A DNA stretch of 64,000 nt from Candidatus Nomurabacteria bacterium (GTDB lineage Bacteria; Patescibacteriota; Saccharimonadia; Saccharimonadales; UBA7683), in the NCBI GenBank assembly GCA_020631895.1, contig JACKGR010000003.1, positions 1 to 64,000 of the forward strand. The letters run 5' to 3'. Position numbers and translations under genes: made by a program. A model generated the notes under the pieces. That model ran no database searches, had not been told where the DNA came from, and was given only the letters and a program-made list of their open reading frames with translations. This document shows, piece by piece, positions 49,216 through 58,346 of the stretch (the first letter of the stretch is position 1; each line of letters begins with the position of its first letter).

Positions 49216-50316
49216 ATGAGTTTATCTATTGGGATTGTTGGTCTGCCGAATGTCGGGAAATCGACTCTTTTTAATGCGCTTACAAAAAATAATATCCTTG
49301 CGGCCAACTACCCTTTTGCAACAATCGAGCCAAATACTGGAATAGTTCCTGTGCCGGATCCGCGGCTAAATCAACTGTCGAATCTTTATAACGGAGCACC
49401 GATTGTTCCAGCTACAGTTACATTTGTAGATATTGCAGGACTAGTTAAGGGTGCCAGCCAAGGTGAAGGTCTTGGTAACCAATTTTTAGCCAATGTTAGA
49501 GAATGTTCCGCCCTTGTACATATAGTCAGGGCGTTTGATAACAATGATATTGTTCACGTCCATGATAAGATTCAGCCTGAACACGATATCGATATTATTA
49601 ATACAGAATTAATGTTAGCTGATCTACAAACGGTTGAGAAAGCACTCCCCCGTCTGGCAAAAGATGCTAAAGCGAACCCAAAAAATAAGCCGGTTGTGAC
49701 GCTAGTTGAATCTGTCAAAGAACTTCTTGAAGCCGGAGAGATTACGGCAATTCAAGATTTAATCCAAAAACAAGATCCTGAATCTAACGAGATGCTTGAG
49801 CTAAAGAGTCTACAACTTATAAGTACAAAGCCCGTAATTTATGTATTTAATGTCGACGAATCTGATCTGGGTAACGATGAAACGAAGAAGAATCTCCAAA
49901 AAATTGTTCAACCTGCCCAAAGTCTATTTGTTAACGCGCAATTAGAATCTGAGTTGAAAGATATGTCGGATGAAGAATCAATTGAAATCTTAGAAAGTTA
50001 CGGCCAAAAAGAATCCGGCTTAAGTCAGATCATCAGCGCCGCTTATAGTACGCTTGGTCTGCAAAGCTACTTAACCGCTGGTGAGAAAGAGGTTAGAGCC
50101 TGGACTATTAAAGTAGGATCGACCGCTCCTCAAGCCGCCGGTGTTATTCATGGTGACTTCGAGAGAGGCTTTATTGCAGCTGAAGTTGTCAGTTGCCAAG
50201 ATCTTATAGACGCAGGGTCTCTATCGTCAGCTAAGTCAGCCGGAAAAGTCAGGACTGAAGGCAAGACTTATGTCATGCAGCCCGATGATGTAGTCGAATT
50301 TAGATTCAACGTTTAA
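49216..50316 (+). CDS. ychF: Ribosome-binding GTPase/ATPase YchF (OLA1)
   Basis: The protein (366 aa from this start) has the P-loop GLPNVGKSTLFNAL, switch region NYPFATIEPN, DIAGLVKGASQGEGLGNQFL and the variant G4 motif FNVDES that makes the family prefer ATP. The C-terminal TGS domain is intact (TIKVGSTAPQAAGVIHGDFERGFI). It binds 70S ribosomes and affects stress responses. I start at 49216 because TATAAT ends 7 nt earlier; the ATG at 49207 overlaps that box. The mRNA should be leaderless. Confidence 0.95.
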   Translation: MSLSIGIVGLPNVGKSTLFNALTKNNILAANYPFATIEPNTGIVPVPDPRLNQLSNLYNGAPIVPATVTFVDIAGLVKGASQGEGLGNQFLANVRECSALVHIVRAFDNNDIVHVHDKIQPEHDIDIINTELMLADLQTVEKALPRLAKDAKANPKNKPVVTLVESVKELLEAGEITAIQDLIQKQDPESNEMLELKSLQLISTKPVIYVFNVDESDLGNDETKKNLQKIVQPAQSLFVNAQLESELKDMSDEESIEILESYGQKESGLSQIISAAYSTLGLQSYLTAGEKEVRAWTIKVGSTAPQAAGVIHGDFERGFIAAEVVSCQDLIDAGSLSSAKSAGKVRTEGKTYVMQPDDVVEFRFNV

Positions 50317-50363
50317 TAAAAGTACCGACATTATTTAAAGCAGGCTTATGTTATTCTAAATTC

Positions 50364-50771
50364 ATGAAAACGCTGTTAATGGCTATAGCTATCGTACGTA
50401 AAAACGACTCTTTACTACTTAGAAAAACAGATCCCGACAGAAATCCATATCAACAACCTTGGGCTCTTTTTGGCGGTAAGATTGAGGGCGACGGCGACAT
50501 CACCACTCTTCTTAACAAAGAACTTGAAGAAAGATGGAGCTTTACAGTAATAATAGATGAAAGACTTTGGTGGGATGAAGACATAAAACTTGACCACGAC
50601 GGCGAAGAGAAGAGATTTGTCTATATTGATGCGCTATGTAGGGTTGAAAGTGGCGAACCGAGCCCTTTGAATCCAAATGAGGAGCTTAAATGGGTTAAGA
50701 TATCTGACCTTGGTAATTACGAACTGAATCCACCAACTCAAAATGTTTTAAATCGTCTAAACTACGTTTGA
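50364..50771 (+). CDS. Nudix hydrolase-like protein, degenerate Nudix box
   Basis: The 135-aa protein has the Nudix fold pattern: MKTLLMAIAIVRKNDSLLL, PWALFGGKIEGDGD and a box helix KELEERW. The consensus REUxEExG appears as KELEERWS, so the metal-binding glutamates are partly kept but the loop is altered; activity is uncertain. TATTCT lies 6 nt before the ATG and there is no ribosome binding site. It stands alone between ychF and the Crp-like gene on the same strand. Confidence 0.75.
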   Translation: MKTLLMAIAIVRKNDSLLLRKTDPDRNPYQQPWALFGGKIEGDGDITTLLNKELEERWSFTVIIDERLWWDEDIKLDHDGEEKRFVYIDALCRVESGEPSPLNPNEELKWVKISDLGNYELNPPTQNVLNRLNYV

Positions 50772-50840
50772 ATTTTCATAGCCAGAATCAATATTAAAGC
50801 TAGTCTATGAAAAATATCCCTATGCTGACATAATATATAC

Positions 50841-51488
50841 ATGCTAGCCGACGAGTCATCGCGCAAACAACTTCTTGATTTCTTTCATGGTGGAACAAAA
50901 CTATCCTATAAAAAGGGAGACTCTGTCGTTAATTCAGGCGATAGCCCAAAAGGAATACATTATATTGAAGAAGGCTTTGTGAAGGCTTACGCGATTACAA
51001 AGTATGGTGAAGAAAATAACCTTATCGTTCGACAACATGATGATCTATTCCCATTAATCTGGGCTTTTACAGGACTCCATCGAGATATAACCTATGAGGC
51101 TCTTAGTGATACTACATTGTGGAGAGTCGCCAGAAGTGATTTTCTGAGTTATTTAAAAAAGAACGAGCATGTCGTTCCTGTCCTACTTGATATGGCAATA
51201 GAGGCTTATCGACTCCACTCTGAGAGAGTGATGACTCTTGAGTATCGAACAGTCCGCGAGCGCCTAGCTAGCTTTTTACTGACACACGCAGAAAGATTTA
51301 ATGATGGCTCATCAAAAAAACTAGCACTCTCTGCTCCAATTCGTCGCCAAGATATTGCCAGTTCTATTAACGCATCAAGAGAAAGTACCAGCCGAGCCTT
51401 GTCTACTTTGTCCAAGCAAGGCCTCATCAACCTTAAATCGCGATTTATTGAGATCAGTGACCCCGATAAACTTAGAGAATTACTTTAA
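50841..51488 (+). CDS. Crp/Fnr-family transcriptional regulator
   Basis: The 215-aa protein has an N-terminal cyclic-nucleotide-type beta-barrel (YKKGDSVVNSGDSPKGIHYIEEGFVKAY), a long dimerisation helix, and a C-terminal winged helix whose recognition segment is RRQDIASSINASRESTSRALSTLSKQGL. No cysteines suited to an Fnr-type Fe-S cluster are present and the cAMP-binding residues are not conserved, so the signal is unknown. It ends convergently, overlapping tlyA by 17 bp. A TAATAT lies 4 nt before the ATG. Confidence 0.85.
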   Translation: MLADESSRKQLLDFFHGGTKLSYKKGDSVVNSGDSPKGIHYIEEGFVKAYAITKYGEENNLIVRQHDDLFPLIWAFTGLHRDITYEALSDTTLWRVARSDFLSYLKKNEHVVPVLLDMAIEAYRLHSERVMTLEYRTVRERLASFLLTHAERFNDGSSKKLALSAPIRRQDIASSINASRESTSRALSTLSKQGLINLKSRFIEISDPDKLRELL

Positions 51489-52191
51489 GTAGATAGAACC
51501 TCTCGACATTACCTTTTCCACCAGCAACTGCACTGTCGGATTTTTTCAAGATAACAAACTTGTTTTGCCTACACCAAGTCTCAAACTCCTGAAGAATATC
51601 ACGGCGCTGAGCACTGTTTTTTATGATTCCTTTATTGAGTTGACCCTTACCAGCCTCAAATTGTGGCTTTAACATGGCAACAACCTGGCCACCTGACTTT
51701 AGTAGATTGACAACGCTTGGTAGAATCATCCTCATCGAAATGAAACTCACATCTATAACTGCAACATCTGCTTTTTGATTAGGTTTAAAGTCTCTGATAT
51801 CAGTCTTCTCGTGCAACTCGACCCTCTCATCAGCACGTAGGCGTGGATGTAACTGATCAGTCCCAACATCAACAGCTATTACTTTATCTGCGCCATGCTG
51901 GAGTACATAGTCAGTGAAGCCACCTGTACTTGAGCCAACATCCAGTACTATTTTATTCTTAAAATCAAAATCTAAAACATCTGATACTGAGGCGAGCTTA
52001 AGTGCAGCCCGACTTACGTACTGCTCAGTCATCCCAAAATCTATTTTGGATTCTTCTGAAACAAAATAGCCGGGTTTTGTGATTGATTTGCCATCAACTT
52101 TCACTTGCCCTAATCTGATATATGTCTCGGCCTGACTTCTGGTTGTTACAAGCTTTTTCTGAACCAAGAACCTATCTAATCGGTACTTCAT
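51472..52191 (-). CDS. tlyA: TlyA-family rRNA 2'-O-methyltransferase
   Basis: The 239-aa protein has an S4 RNA-binding domain (RLDRFLVQKKLVTTRSQAETYI...) and an FtsJ/RrmJ-type methyltransferase domain with VLDVGSSTGGFTDYVLQHGA, the catalytic lysines and FISMRMILP. TlyA methylates C1409 of 16S and C1920 of 23S rRNA in mycobacteria; the hemolysin name is historical. Its ATG overlaps the stop of the 2H phosphoesterase (ATGA). Confidence 0.9.
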   Translation of the reverse strand: MKYRLDRFLVQKKLVTTRSQAETYIRLGQVKVDGKSITKPGYFVSEESKIDFGMTEQYVSRAALKLASVSDVLDFDFKNKIVLDVGSSTGGFTDYVLQHGADKVIAVDVGTDQLHPRLRADERVELHEKTDIRDFKPNQKADVAVIDVSFISMRMILPSVVNLLKSGGQVVAMLKPQFEAGKGQLNKGIIKNSAQRRDILQEFETWCRQNKFVILKKSDSAVAGGKGNVERFYLLKVIL

Positions 52192-52667
52192 AAATTCTGC
52201 CCAAGAGGGAGAACGGCTGAAACAACCTTCTTGCCCCTATTGCTATTCTCTCTTTTAGCATTAAAAATAACTACCAACGCACGTACCACTAAGCTGCTAG
52301 ACAAGTACCCTTCTGTTAGATGAGGATTATATCCCTCACCGAGCCACTCAGGGTTTTGGAATCTTACGCCTAGATCTTCAGCTAAATCAAACAGCTCGTG
52401 ATGGACTAGAATTAACCCATCGCTTTTTACTTGCTGGGCTGGAATATCACTAGCTGGACCTACCAAAATCTCTTTGAATGGATTTATCGCTAATATTGCA
52501 GAGTTTTCACAGATTGCAGTAGCCCCACTCATAAATTCATCTTCTACTCTTGAGATGTCCATCCAAGGCAGGACTGTTATATGGGGCGGAACCTTCTCAT
52601 ACTCAACCCCCAGCGCCGGTAAATCAACCGCAGCGATAACCATTGTATGCTCTAGCGGAGCAGGCAA
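52188..52667 (-). CDS. 2H phosphoesterase (2'-5' RNA ligase-like)
   Basis: The 159-aa protein has the two HxT motifs of the 2H family: PPHITVLPW (about residue 28) and NPHLTEGY (about residue 114). Members open or form 2'-5' and cyclic phosphodiesters in RNA. The TTG at 52667 has GAAGGA 6 nt upstream, inside the efp end, and is the best supported start; the next ATG is at 52643. It is coupled to tlyA downstream and abuts efp upstream. Confidence 0.75.
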   Translation of the reverse strand: MPAPLEHTMVIAAVDLPALGVEYEKVPPHITVLPWMDISRVEDEFMSGATAICENSAILAINPFKEILVGPASDIPAQQVKSDGLILVHHELFDLAEDLGVRFQNPEWLGEGYNPHLTEGYLSSSLVVRALVVIFNAKRENSNRGKKVVSAVLPLGQNL

Positions 52668-52669
52668 AG

Positions 52670-53230
52670 CTAATCCTTCTTCCGTTCTCGATAAGAACCA
52701 GTCTCAGTGTCTACACTAATGACATCACCAACTTTTATAAATGCCGGAACCTTTACAACTAAGCCAGTCTCAACCGTTGCATTCTTTGTAATCGAGTTGG
52801 CAGTGTCACCCTTTACTACATCCTCAGAGTAAGTAACCTTGAGATAGACGTTTTTGGGAAGTTCAATATTTATAATTGTAGAATCAAAAAATTGTAGCCC
52901 AACAATATCACCCTCTTTAATATAGCTGAGGGAATCCTGGCCGATTTCGGAATTCAAGGTGAACTGCTCGTAGCTAACTGGATCCATGAAGTGCATCTCG
53001 GTATCAGAATATAGATATTGTACTGATTTGGTTTCAACACTTGCCGGCTCAATCTTGTCCGCGCCCTTAAAAGTCTTGGCGAGAGTTGACCCATCAATTA
53101 AGTTCTTCAGTTTAACGTTGACGATAGAGCCACCTCGACCCATTACTTTTTGAGAATAATCAGTCACCCTAAAAGGCTTGCCATCAACCTGAATAACAAC
53201 ACCTTTTTTTAAGTCTGTAGGACCATACAT
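52670..53230 (-). CDS. efp: Elongation factor P, arginine at the loop tip
   Basis: EF-P relieves ribosome stalling at polyproline. The 186-aa protein has three OB/KOW-type domains (IQVDGKPFRVTDYSQKVMGRG; EQFTLNSEIGQDSLSYIKEGD; GDTANSITKNATVETGLVVKVP; FIKVGDVISVDTETGSYRER). The tip of domain I is MGRGGS with Arg32 where E. coli has a beta-lysylated lysine and some bacteria a rhamnosylated arginine. No modification gene is seen nearby. It lies 6 bp after rpsR and has no evident ribosome binding site. Confidence 0.95.
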   Translation of the reverse strand: MYGPTDLKKGVVIQVDGKPFRVTDYSQKVMGRGGSIVNVKLKNLIDGSTLAKTFKGADKIEPASVETKSVQYLYSDTEMHFMDPVSYEQFTLNSEIGQDSLSYIKEGDIVGLQFFDSTIINIELPKNVYLKVTYSEDVVKGDTANSITKNATVETGLVVKVPAFIKVGDVISVDTETGSYRERKKD

Positions 53231-53236
53231 ACTGAG

Positions 53237-53440
53237 CTACCCGTGAGCTACAAATGGTAGCAAAGCTAGATGTCTAGCTCTCTTCACAGCAGTTGCAAGT
53301 GCTCTTTGTTGCTTGGCTGAAAGGCCAGTTTTACTGGCTGGTTCAATCTGACCAAACTGATTTACAAACTTCTGCAAAGTTTTTATATCTTTGTACTCAA
53401 AGTATTCTGCATCTGGTTTTCTTTTGTTATTACCGTTCAT
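53237..53440 (-). CDS. rpsR: 30S ribosomal protein S18
   Basis: The 67-aa protein shows the bS18 pattern YKDIKTLQKFVNQFGQIEPASKTGLSAKQQRALATAVKRARHLALLPF without interruption. It is in the conserved rpsF-ssb-rpsR order, 16 bp after ssb. It lacks the N-terminal CxxC zinc motif seen in some homologues. Confidence 0.95.
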   Translation of the reverse strand: MNGNNKRKPDAEYFEYKDIKTLQKFVNQFGQIEPASKTGLSAKQQRALATAVKRARHLALLPFVAHG

Positions 53441-53456
53441 AAATTATTCCTTATCT

Positions 53457-53912
53457 TTAAAATGGGATCTCACTGAGATCAATTGGTTTATCATCAATTT
53501 CTTCTACCACAACATCATCGTCTGACTTTTTAGAACCTGAGCTTGGCGCACTTGAATCGCGATTTGAGGCACCATCACCAGATCCGCCACCAACAAAGTT
53601 GAAGTCTTCAACCACAACCTCTACCTTACTGCGCTTATTTCCATCCTGCTCCCAGCTTCTCTGATCTAAACGACCGGATACTAAAATTGGGCGGCCTTTT
53701 TGAACATATTGGGCGATAACTTCACCAGTTCTTCCCCAAGCTACGCAATCGATAAAGCTTACAGCCTCCTGTGTGTTACCGTCTTGGCCCTTCCAGGTTC
53801 GGCTAATCGCTAATGAAAAGTTAGTAACGCTTTGCCCATTTGGTGTCTGACGAGTTTCGGGATCTCTAGTTAGATTTCCCATCAATATTACTTTGTTAAA
53901 ACCCTTAGCCAT
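53457..53912 (-). CDS. ssb: Single-stranded DNA-binding protein
   Basis: The 151-aa protein begins MAKGFNKVILMGNLTRDPETR, with the OB fold to about residue 110 (WKGQDGNTQEAVSFIDCVAWG), a Gly/Ser-rich linker and an acidic tail ending in DLSEIPF, close to the DDDIPF partner-binding tip. It lies directly after rpsF with one base between stop and start. AGGAGGGC precedes the ATG. It protects single-stranded DNA and may also serve incoming DNA during transformation. Confidence 0.95.
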   Translation of the reverse strand: MAKGFNKVILMGNLTRDPETRQTPNGQSVTNFSLAISRTWKGQDGNTQEAVSFIDCVAWGRTGEVIAQYVQKGRPILVSGRLDQRSWEQDGNKRSKVEVVVEDFNFVGGGSGDGASNRDSSAPSSGSKKSDDDVVVEEIDDKPIDLSEIPF

Positions 53913-53913
53913 A

Positions 53914-54270
53914 CTAGCCCTCCTTTTGATTATCGTCTTCAGGCTCTTTATCTTTAGCAGGTTTTTCGCCTGGCTTAGGAGCCTTTAGGTCTTTTTCTAC
54001 CATTAAGTAGCGGATTACTTCATCTGTTATGTTAAGAAGCCCCTGAACTTTACTAGCGCTAGCAGGTGCTATAGCAACCTCAAATAATACGTATACGGCA
54101 AAATCCTGTTTTTTAATCTGGTAAGCAAGCCGTCGCTTGCCCCAATTATCCTGTTTGACTACTTTACCACCGTTGTCGGCAATAATGCCTTCTACTTTTT
54201 TAACTGGCTTTTCAAGATCTATCTCAAGATCAGGATGAAATAACACAGTAAGTTCGTATACTTTCTCCAA
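53914..54270 (-). CDS. rpsF: 30S ribosomal protein S6, probable TTG start
   Basis: bS6 is recognised by YELTVLFHPDLEID, DNGGKVVKQDNWGKRRLAYQIKK and RYLMVEKD. The frame is open to 54315, but a perfect AAAGGAG at 54277-54283 lies exactly 6 nt before an in-frame TTG at 54270, which gives (M)EKVYELT, the usual S6 N-terminus, and 118 aa. The C-terminus has an acidic/basic extension (KPGEKPAKDKEPEDDNQKEG). First gene of rpsF-ssb-rpsR-efp. Confidence 0.93.
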   Translation of the reverse strand: MEKVYELTVLFHPDLEIDLEKPVKKVEGIIADNGGKVVKQDNWGKRRLAYQIKKQDFAVYVLFEVAIAPASASKVQGLLNITDEVIRYLMVEKDLKAPKPGEKPAKDKEPEDDNQKEG

Positions 54271-54458
54271 GTGATACTCCTTTCGGTTCTCCGTCATCTG
54301 ACGAAGAGCGTACACTATAATGCACGCATGAGTTAATAATGTAACAACATTATATCAACTATACCCCTGTTAAGCAAGCTCTCACAGATTATAAATATCT
54401 CACATCATATCGATTCATGATTTAATAAGAACATAAACAAAAGTAGAAAGGTAAATTA

Positions 54459-55520
54459 ATGGAACCTGACAACATAAATAACGATAACCCTCATGCGGGA
54501 TTACCAACAGAGAGTAATCTACCAACTCAGTCACCTCAGACGCTACAGCCTCAACCGGCTCAGAACAGTAATAATTCATCTCAACCAAATAAGCCAGGAA
54601 TAATAGTACTGCAGTGGCTAACCTACGCATTTTGGGGATGGACTATAGTAGCACTTGGGACACTGCTTGGTACAACTGTCAGTTATTTAATAGATGGAGC
54701 AGACACCGGTGGATTTACACCTTATGGAATTGCAGCAGTTCTTGTTTTATTGCCAATATCTGCAGTATGTGACCTCTTCTATTCTAAGTACGAGCCAACC
54801 AAGAAGACTGGTGCAGCGAGCGTCGTAATGGTCATCCACGCTGTTATCTTTGCGCTACTTGCTATTGGTAGCTTAATCGCTGTCGTATTCTCATTGATTT
54901 CTCTTGTAACTTCAGGGTCCGAATCTAAACAAACTCACGTCGCAATAATCACCGCTCTTTCTCTATCAATAATTTATAGCATTACTTTTCTTAGAACATT
55001 ACACCCAGCAAAACTTAAGTGGCTCAGTCGTGTATATTTATTTGTTATGCTACTAGTCTCTTCAACTGTTATAGTACTTGGGATTGTAGGTCCAGTTAAT
55101 AATGAAAGATTGACCAAAACTGATAAGCTCTTTACTAATAACGCATCTGTACTAAAGCACTCCATTGACTCATATGCAACTAAAAATTCTGATCTACCTA
55201 AATCCCTAAAAGATATTGATAGTAAAAATCCAAACGTTAATGCATTAGTTAACAGCCAATTATTAGACTACACTCCTAATGTTAAAAAGAAGAGTCTAAT
55301 CGGTGGATATACATCGTCAAAATACCTTGATGAAGACTCTCAATATTACAATAACTACACTTACTACTATCAACTTTGCTTCAAGTACAGTAAGTCAGAC
55401 ACATCGCCGTCAAGTTACTACAGCGATTCTCTATACAACGATGAGAAATATGTCTCATATATAAACACATACGGACATGAAGCTGGTAAAGTTTGCTACA
55501 ATCTCAAAACCGGCTACTAA
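54459..55520 (+). CDS. Multi-pass membrane protein with C-terminal outer domain
   Basis: The 353-aa protein has a Pro/Asn/Gln-rich N-terminus (1-48), about five membrane segments between residues 48 and 220, and a tyrosine/serine-rich C-terminal domain (about 225-353) with two cysteines that may pair. The membrane part (VLQWLTYAFWGWTIVALGTLL) resembles DUF5671-type domains I associate with Saccharibacteria. An AAAGG precedes the ATG. It stands alone and ends convergently with the next gene, overlapping by 4 bp. Function unknown. Confidence 0.65.
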   Translation: MEPDNINNDNPHAGLPTESNLPTQSPQTLQPQPAQNSNNSSQPNKPGIIVLQWLTYAFWGWTIVALGTLLGTTVSYLIDGADTGGFTPYGIAAVLVLLPISAVCDLFYSKYEPTKKTGAASVVMVIHAVIFALLAIGSLIAVVFSLISLVTSGSESKQTHVAIITALSLSIIYSITFLRTLHPAKLKWLSRVYLFVMLLVSSTVIVLGIVGPVNNERLTKTDKLFTNNASVLKHSIDSYATKNSDLPKSLKDIDSKNPNVNALVNSQLLDYTPNVKKKSLIGGYTSSKYLDEDSQYYNNYTYYYQLCFKYSKSDTSPSSYYSDSLYNDEKYVSYINTYGHEAGKVCYNLKTGY

Positions 55521-56014
55521 GATCGTTTATCACTCTCAAACTTTAGCCAACCTTCCAGCCACTGAATAACGTTATGGCAATCGCTCGAGAAGCCATCTTC
55601 ATCTCCATCAAAAAATGATTCACGATAGCTAGGACTTCTAAATATTTTATCTGCTAAGACAAGTTTATAAGCTTGCCTAACCGTTCCACTTGAACCTAGC
55701 CACGCTTGTATGTCATCAACATGTCCCCACTCAAGCTGTCTCCTTGCTTCTAAAACTCTTTCAAACATCCTCTGGTATCTATCAGCAATCTCTTGAGTTT
55801 CTTTAAGGCTTAGGTAATCTAAAAGCGGATGATGATCTGCTCTATATTTTTGATTATCCCTGATTGTCTGTAGGTATTTATTACCAAAATAATCCGTTGC
55901 AGAATCAAGCAAAACATCTCCTTGCGAGAATCCTTCTGAATCCTCAAAAAAATGTCGTGCACCATTTATATCTACAATTTCAGTTGTTGTTAGCTCTAAT
56001 ATCTCTCGCTTCAT
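55517..56014 (-). CDS. Hypothetical protein
   Basis: The 165-aa soluble, mostly helical protein (MKREILELTTTEIVDINGARHF at the start; later ETQEIADRYQRMFERVLEARR) has no motif I recognise. TATACT lies 6 nt before the ATG with TTGTTT 17 bp upstream, a clear leaderless arrangement. It lies between the multi-pass membrane protein (convergent) and ftsK (same strand, 46 bp). Confidence 0.6.
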   Translation of the reverse strand: MKREILELTTTEIVDINGARHFFEDSEGFSQGDVLLDSATDYFGNKYLQTIRDNQKYRADHHPLLDYLSLKETQEIADRYQRMFERVLEARRQLEWGHVDDIQAWLGSSGTVRQAYKLVLADKIFRSPSYRESFFDGDEDGFSSDCHNVIQWLEGWLKFESDKRS

Positions 56015-56060
56015 AAAGCCAGTATATATAGTTAAGTTTTTCTAAACAAAAGCGGAAAAA

Positions 56061-58283
56061 CTAAACTTCAATCTCGGGTTCATCTATTGAATCGATATCT
56101 TTGGCACCAAACACATCATCCAGACTCGTAACTAATACCTCTCGAGCCCGTGCACCGTCAGCAGGACCAATAATACCTTGCTCTTCCATGTCTTCAACAA
56201 GTCTGGCAGCGCGAGAGTAGCCAATTCTAAGCCGTCTTTGAAGCAAGCTGGCAGAGGCTTTGCCACTCTCTACCACGCATTGAACCGCGTCTCTGAACAT
56301 TGCATCGTCTGAGCCTGTGTCAGAATCCATTACTAGTCCGCCCTTATTGCCGATTTGAACTGGTTGAGACACAACCTCATCATTATAATCTGGTGGACGC
56401 TGATCTTTGATAAATGCTGTGACCTTGTTAATCTCAGAATCCTCAACAAATACACCCTGGATACGCCGAGGCTTTGGATTTGCCGCTGTTGTAATCAGAA
56501 GATCACCCTTACCCAGTAGCTTCTCAGCACCACCTTGATCTAAAATAATTCTGGATTCAAGTTCCTGAGCGACTGTAAAAGCTATACGAGCAGGAATGTT
56601 AGCTTTGATAAGACCGGTAATAACCGTTGCACGAGGGCTCTGGGTAGCTAGTACAAGGTGAATTCCAACCGCCCTGGCCTTCTGGGCTATTCGTACAATA
56701 AGTGCCTCCACATCTCTGGCAGCAAGCATCATCAGATCGGCTAGCTCATCAATTACTATCACAATATATGGCATATGATCTTCTAGATTAGCTGCGTTAT
56801 AGCTTTGAATGTTCTTCTTATTTTTATCAGCAAGTAGTGAGTAACGTCTCTCCATCTCATTAACAGCCCACTTTAGTGCTGAGATACACTTCTCAGGCTC
56901 AGTAATTACACCCGTCAGAAGGTGCGGGATGTGGTCATAACCTTTAAGTTCAACCTGTTTTGGATCAACAAGAATCAACTTTAAATCAGCTGGTGAATTG
57001 CGATACAACAAACTCGTAAGCAGTGTGTTCACCATAACAGATTTACCTGAGCCGGTTTGACCAGCAATCAAAAGATGTGGCATACTCTCAAGCTCTCCCA
57101 TCACAGGACGCCCAGAAATGTCTTTACCAATTGCAAAACTCAGCTGAGATGTATGCTCCGACCAAACAGGCGATTCAATCATACTCTTTAGATTAACAAC
57201 GGCGGCTTTTTTGTTAGGAACTTCAACACCTACAGCATGCTTGCCCGGAATTGGTGCCTCTATTCTAATAGCTTCAGCGCCAAGATTTAGTGCCAGGTTT
57301 CCATCAAGTCCGGTAATCTTAGACAGACGCACACCGGCCGATGGCTTAAGTGTATATTGGGTAACTTTTGGCCCAACATTGGCCTCCTCCATCTCAACCG
57401 ATATCTTAAAGTCTTGCATTACATCTTTAATAACCTGGGCAGTGTGTTTAATATCTCCAGGATCAGCCTTACCTTGTTTATTGCTCAGTAGATCAACCCC
57501 GGGCAAGTTCCAATTTGGGTCACTCGCCATAGTTAGGGCCTCTTTGCTCTCCTCAGCTTTGTCTTGCATAACACTATTTCTCAGAGACGAAAGTCTAGAA
57601 GAGCCGGAATTTTGGCTGTCATCCTCGACTGGTACACCAGTGTTTAATTTAATATCATCAACCGAGCGTGATAATTTCTCGACATCTTTTGAATTTACTC
57701 TCATCTCATCTTTATCTTTAGGCGATTCTTGTTTGAAGATGCTAAAGAAGGCTTTTAACACATCCTTAATCGGAATCTTTAGAATAAATAATAGTGCTAT
57801 CAGCATTAGGGCAAACAAGACTACGCCAGCGGCAATATTACTTAAAAAACCAGACAGAAAACTATCGAGTCCTGAGCCAACCACTCCTCCACCACGACCA
57901 TCCTTAACTACGGCAGAAGATTTTGCTGGATCAACAAACAGATGAATAAAGGCACTGAAGCTAGCCAAAAATATTACTGCGCCGCCGTATACACTACCGC
58001 TGAGCTTGTTCTCGTCGCTCAAAAACTTTTGAACTGTCAAAGTAAGCAGAACAAATGGGATAATAAATGCACTATAGCCAAACAAGCTTCTGGTAAATTC
58101 AAAAAAAGCCAAAGGTGCAGGACCGGCTAGATTGAACATAGCAAGCAGCAACAAGATTCCAGTCAGTCCAATAACAGCACTAACTACCTGTTGCCACCAA
58201 CCACTTGGCAATATATGTGCAGCTTTTGGCGTGGCTTTAGAGCCCGCTTTACCCTTTTTAGATGACTTTTTTCTTTTTGCCAT
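56061..58283 (-). CDS. ftsK: DNA translocase FtsK/SpoIIIE
   Basis: The 740-aa protein has four membrane segments (about residues 30-185), an acidic linker, the alpha domain (DIKHTAQVIKDVMQDFKIS...), and the RecA-like motor with Walker A GQTGSGKSVMVNTL and Walker B YIVIVIDELADLMMLA. The C-terminal winged helix gamma domain follows (SASLLQRRLRIGYSRAARLVEDMEEQGI). It pumps chromosome termini through the septum and activates Xer recombination. TATACT lies 9 nt before the ATG. Confidence 0.95.
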   Translation of the reverse strand: MAKRKKSSKKGKAGSKATPKAAHILPSGWWQQVVSAVIGLTGILLLLAMFNLAGPAPLAFFEFTRSLFGYSAFIIPFVLLTLTVQKFLSDENKLSGSVYGGAVIFLASFSAFIHLFVDPAKSSAVVKDGRGGGVVGSGLDSFLSGFLSNIAAGVVLFALMLIALLFILKIPIKDVLKAFFSIFKQESPKDKDEMRVNSKDVEKLSRSVDDIKLNTGVPVEDDSQNSGSSRLSSLRNSVMQDKAEESKEALTMASDPNWNLPGVDLLSNKQGKADPGDIKHTAQVIKDVMQDFKISVEMEEANVGPKVTQYTLKPSAGVRLSKITGLDGNLALNLGAEAIRIEAPIPGKHAVGVEVPNKKAAVVNLKSMIESPVWSEHTSQLSFAIGKDISGRPVMGELESMPHLLIAGQTGSGKSVMVNTLLTSLLYRNSPADLKLILVDPKQVELKGYDHIPHLLTGVITEPEKCISALKWAVNEMERRYSLLADKNKKNIQSYNAANLEDHMPYIVIVIDELADLMMLAARDVEALIVRIAQKARAVGIHLVLATQSPRATVITGLIKANIPARIAFTVAQELESRIILDQGGAEKLLGKGDLLITTAANPKPRRIQGVFVEDSEINKVTAFIKDQRPPDYNDEVVSQPVQIGNKGGLVMDSDTGSDDAMFRDAVQCVVESGKASASLLQRRLRIGYSRAARLVEDMEEQGIIGPADGARAREVLVTSLDDVFGAKDIDSIDEPEIEV

Positions 58284-58346
58284 ATCAGAAGTAGTATAAC
58301 ATAAGCGTATAAAAATTACAACACTTCTTTAGGATTATTCAATTCT

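Noticed and set aside
57211..57945. 244-codon ORF antisense to ftsK
   Set aside because: Serine-rich shadow of a conserved FtsK coding region; no ribosome binding site or promoter.
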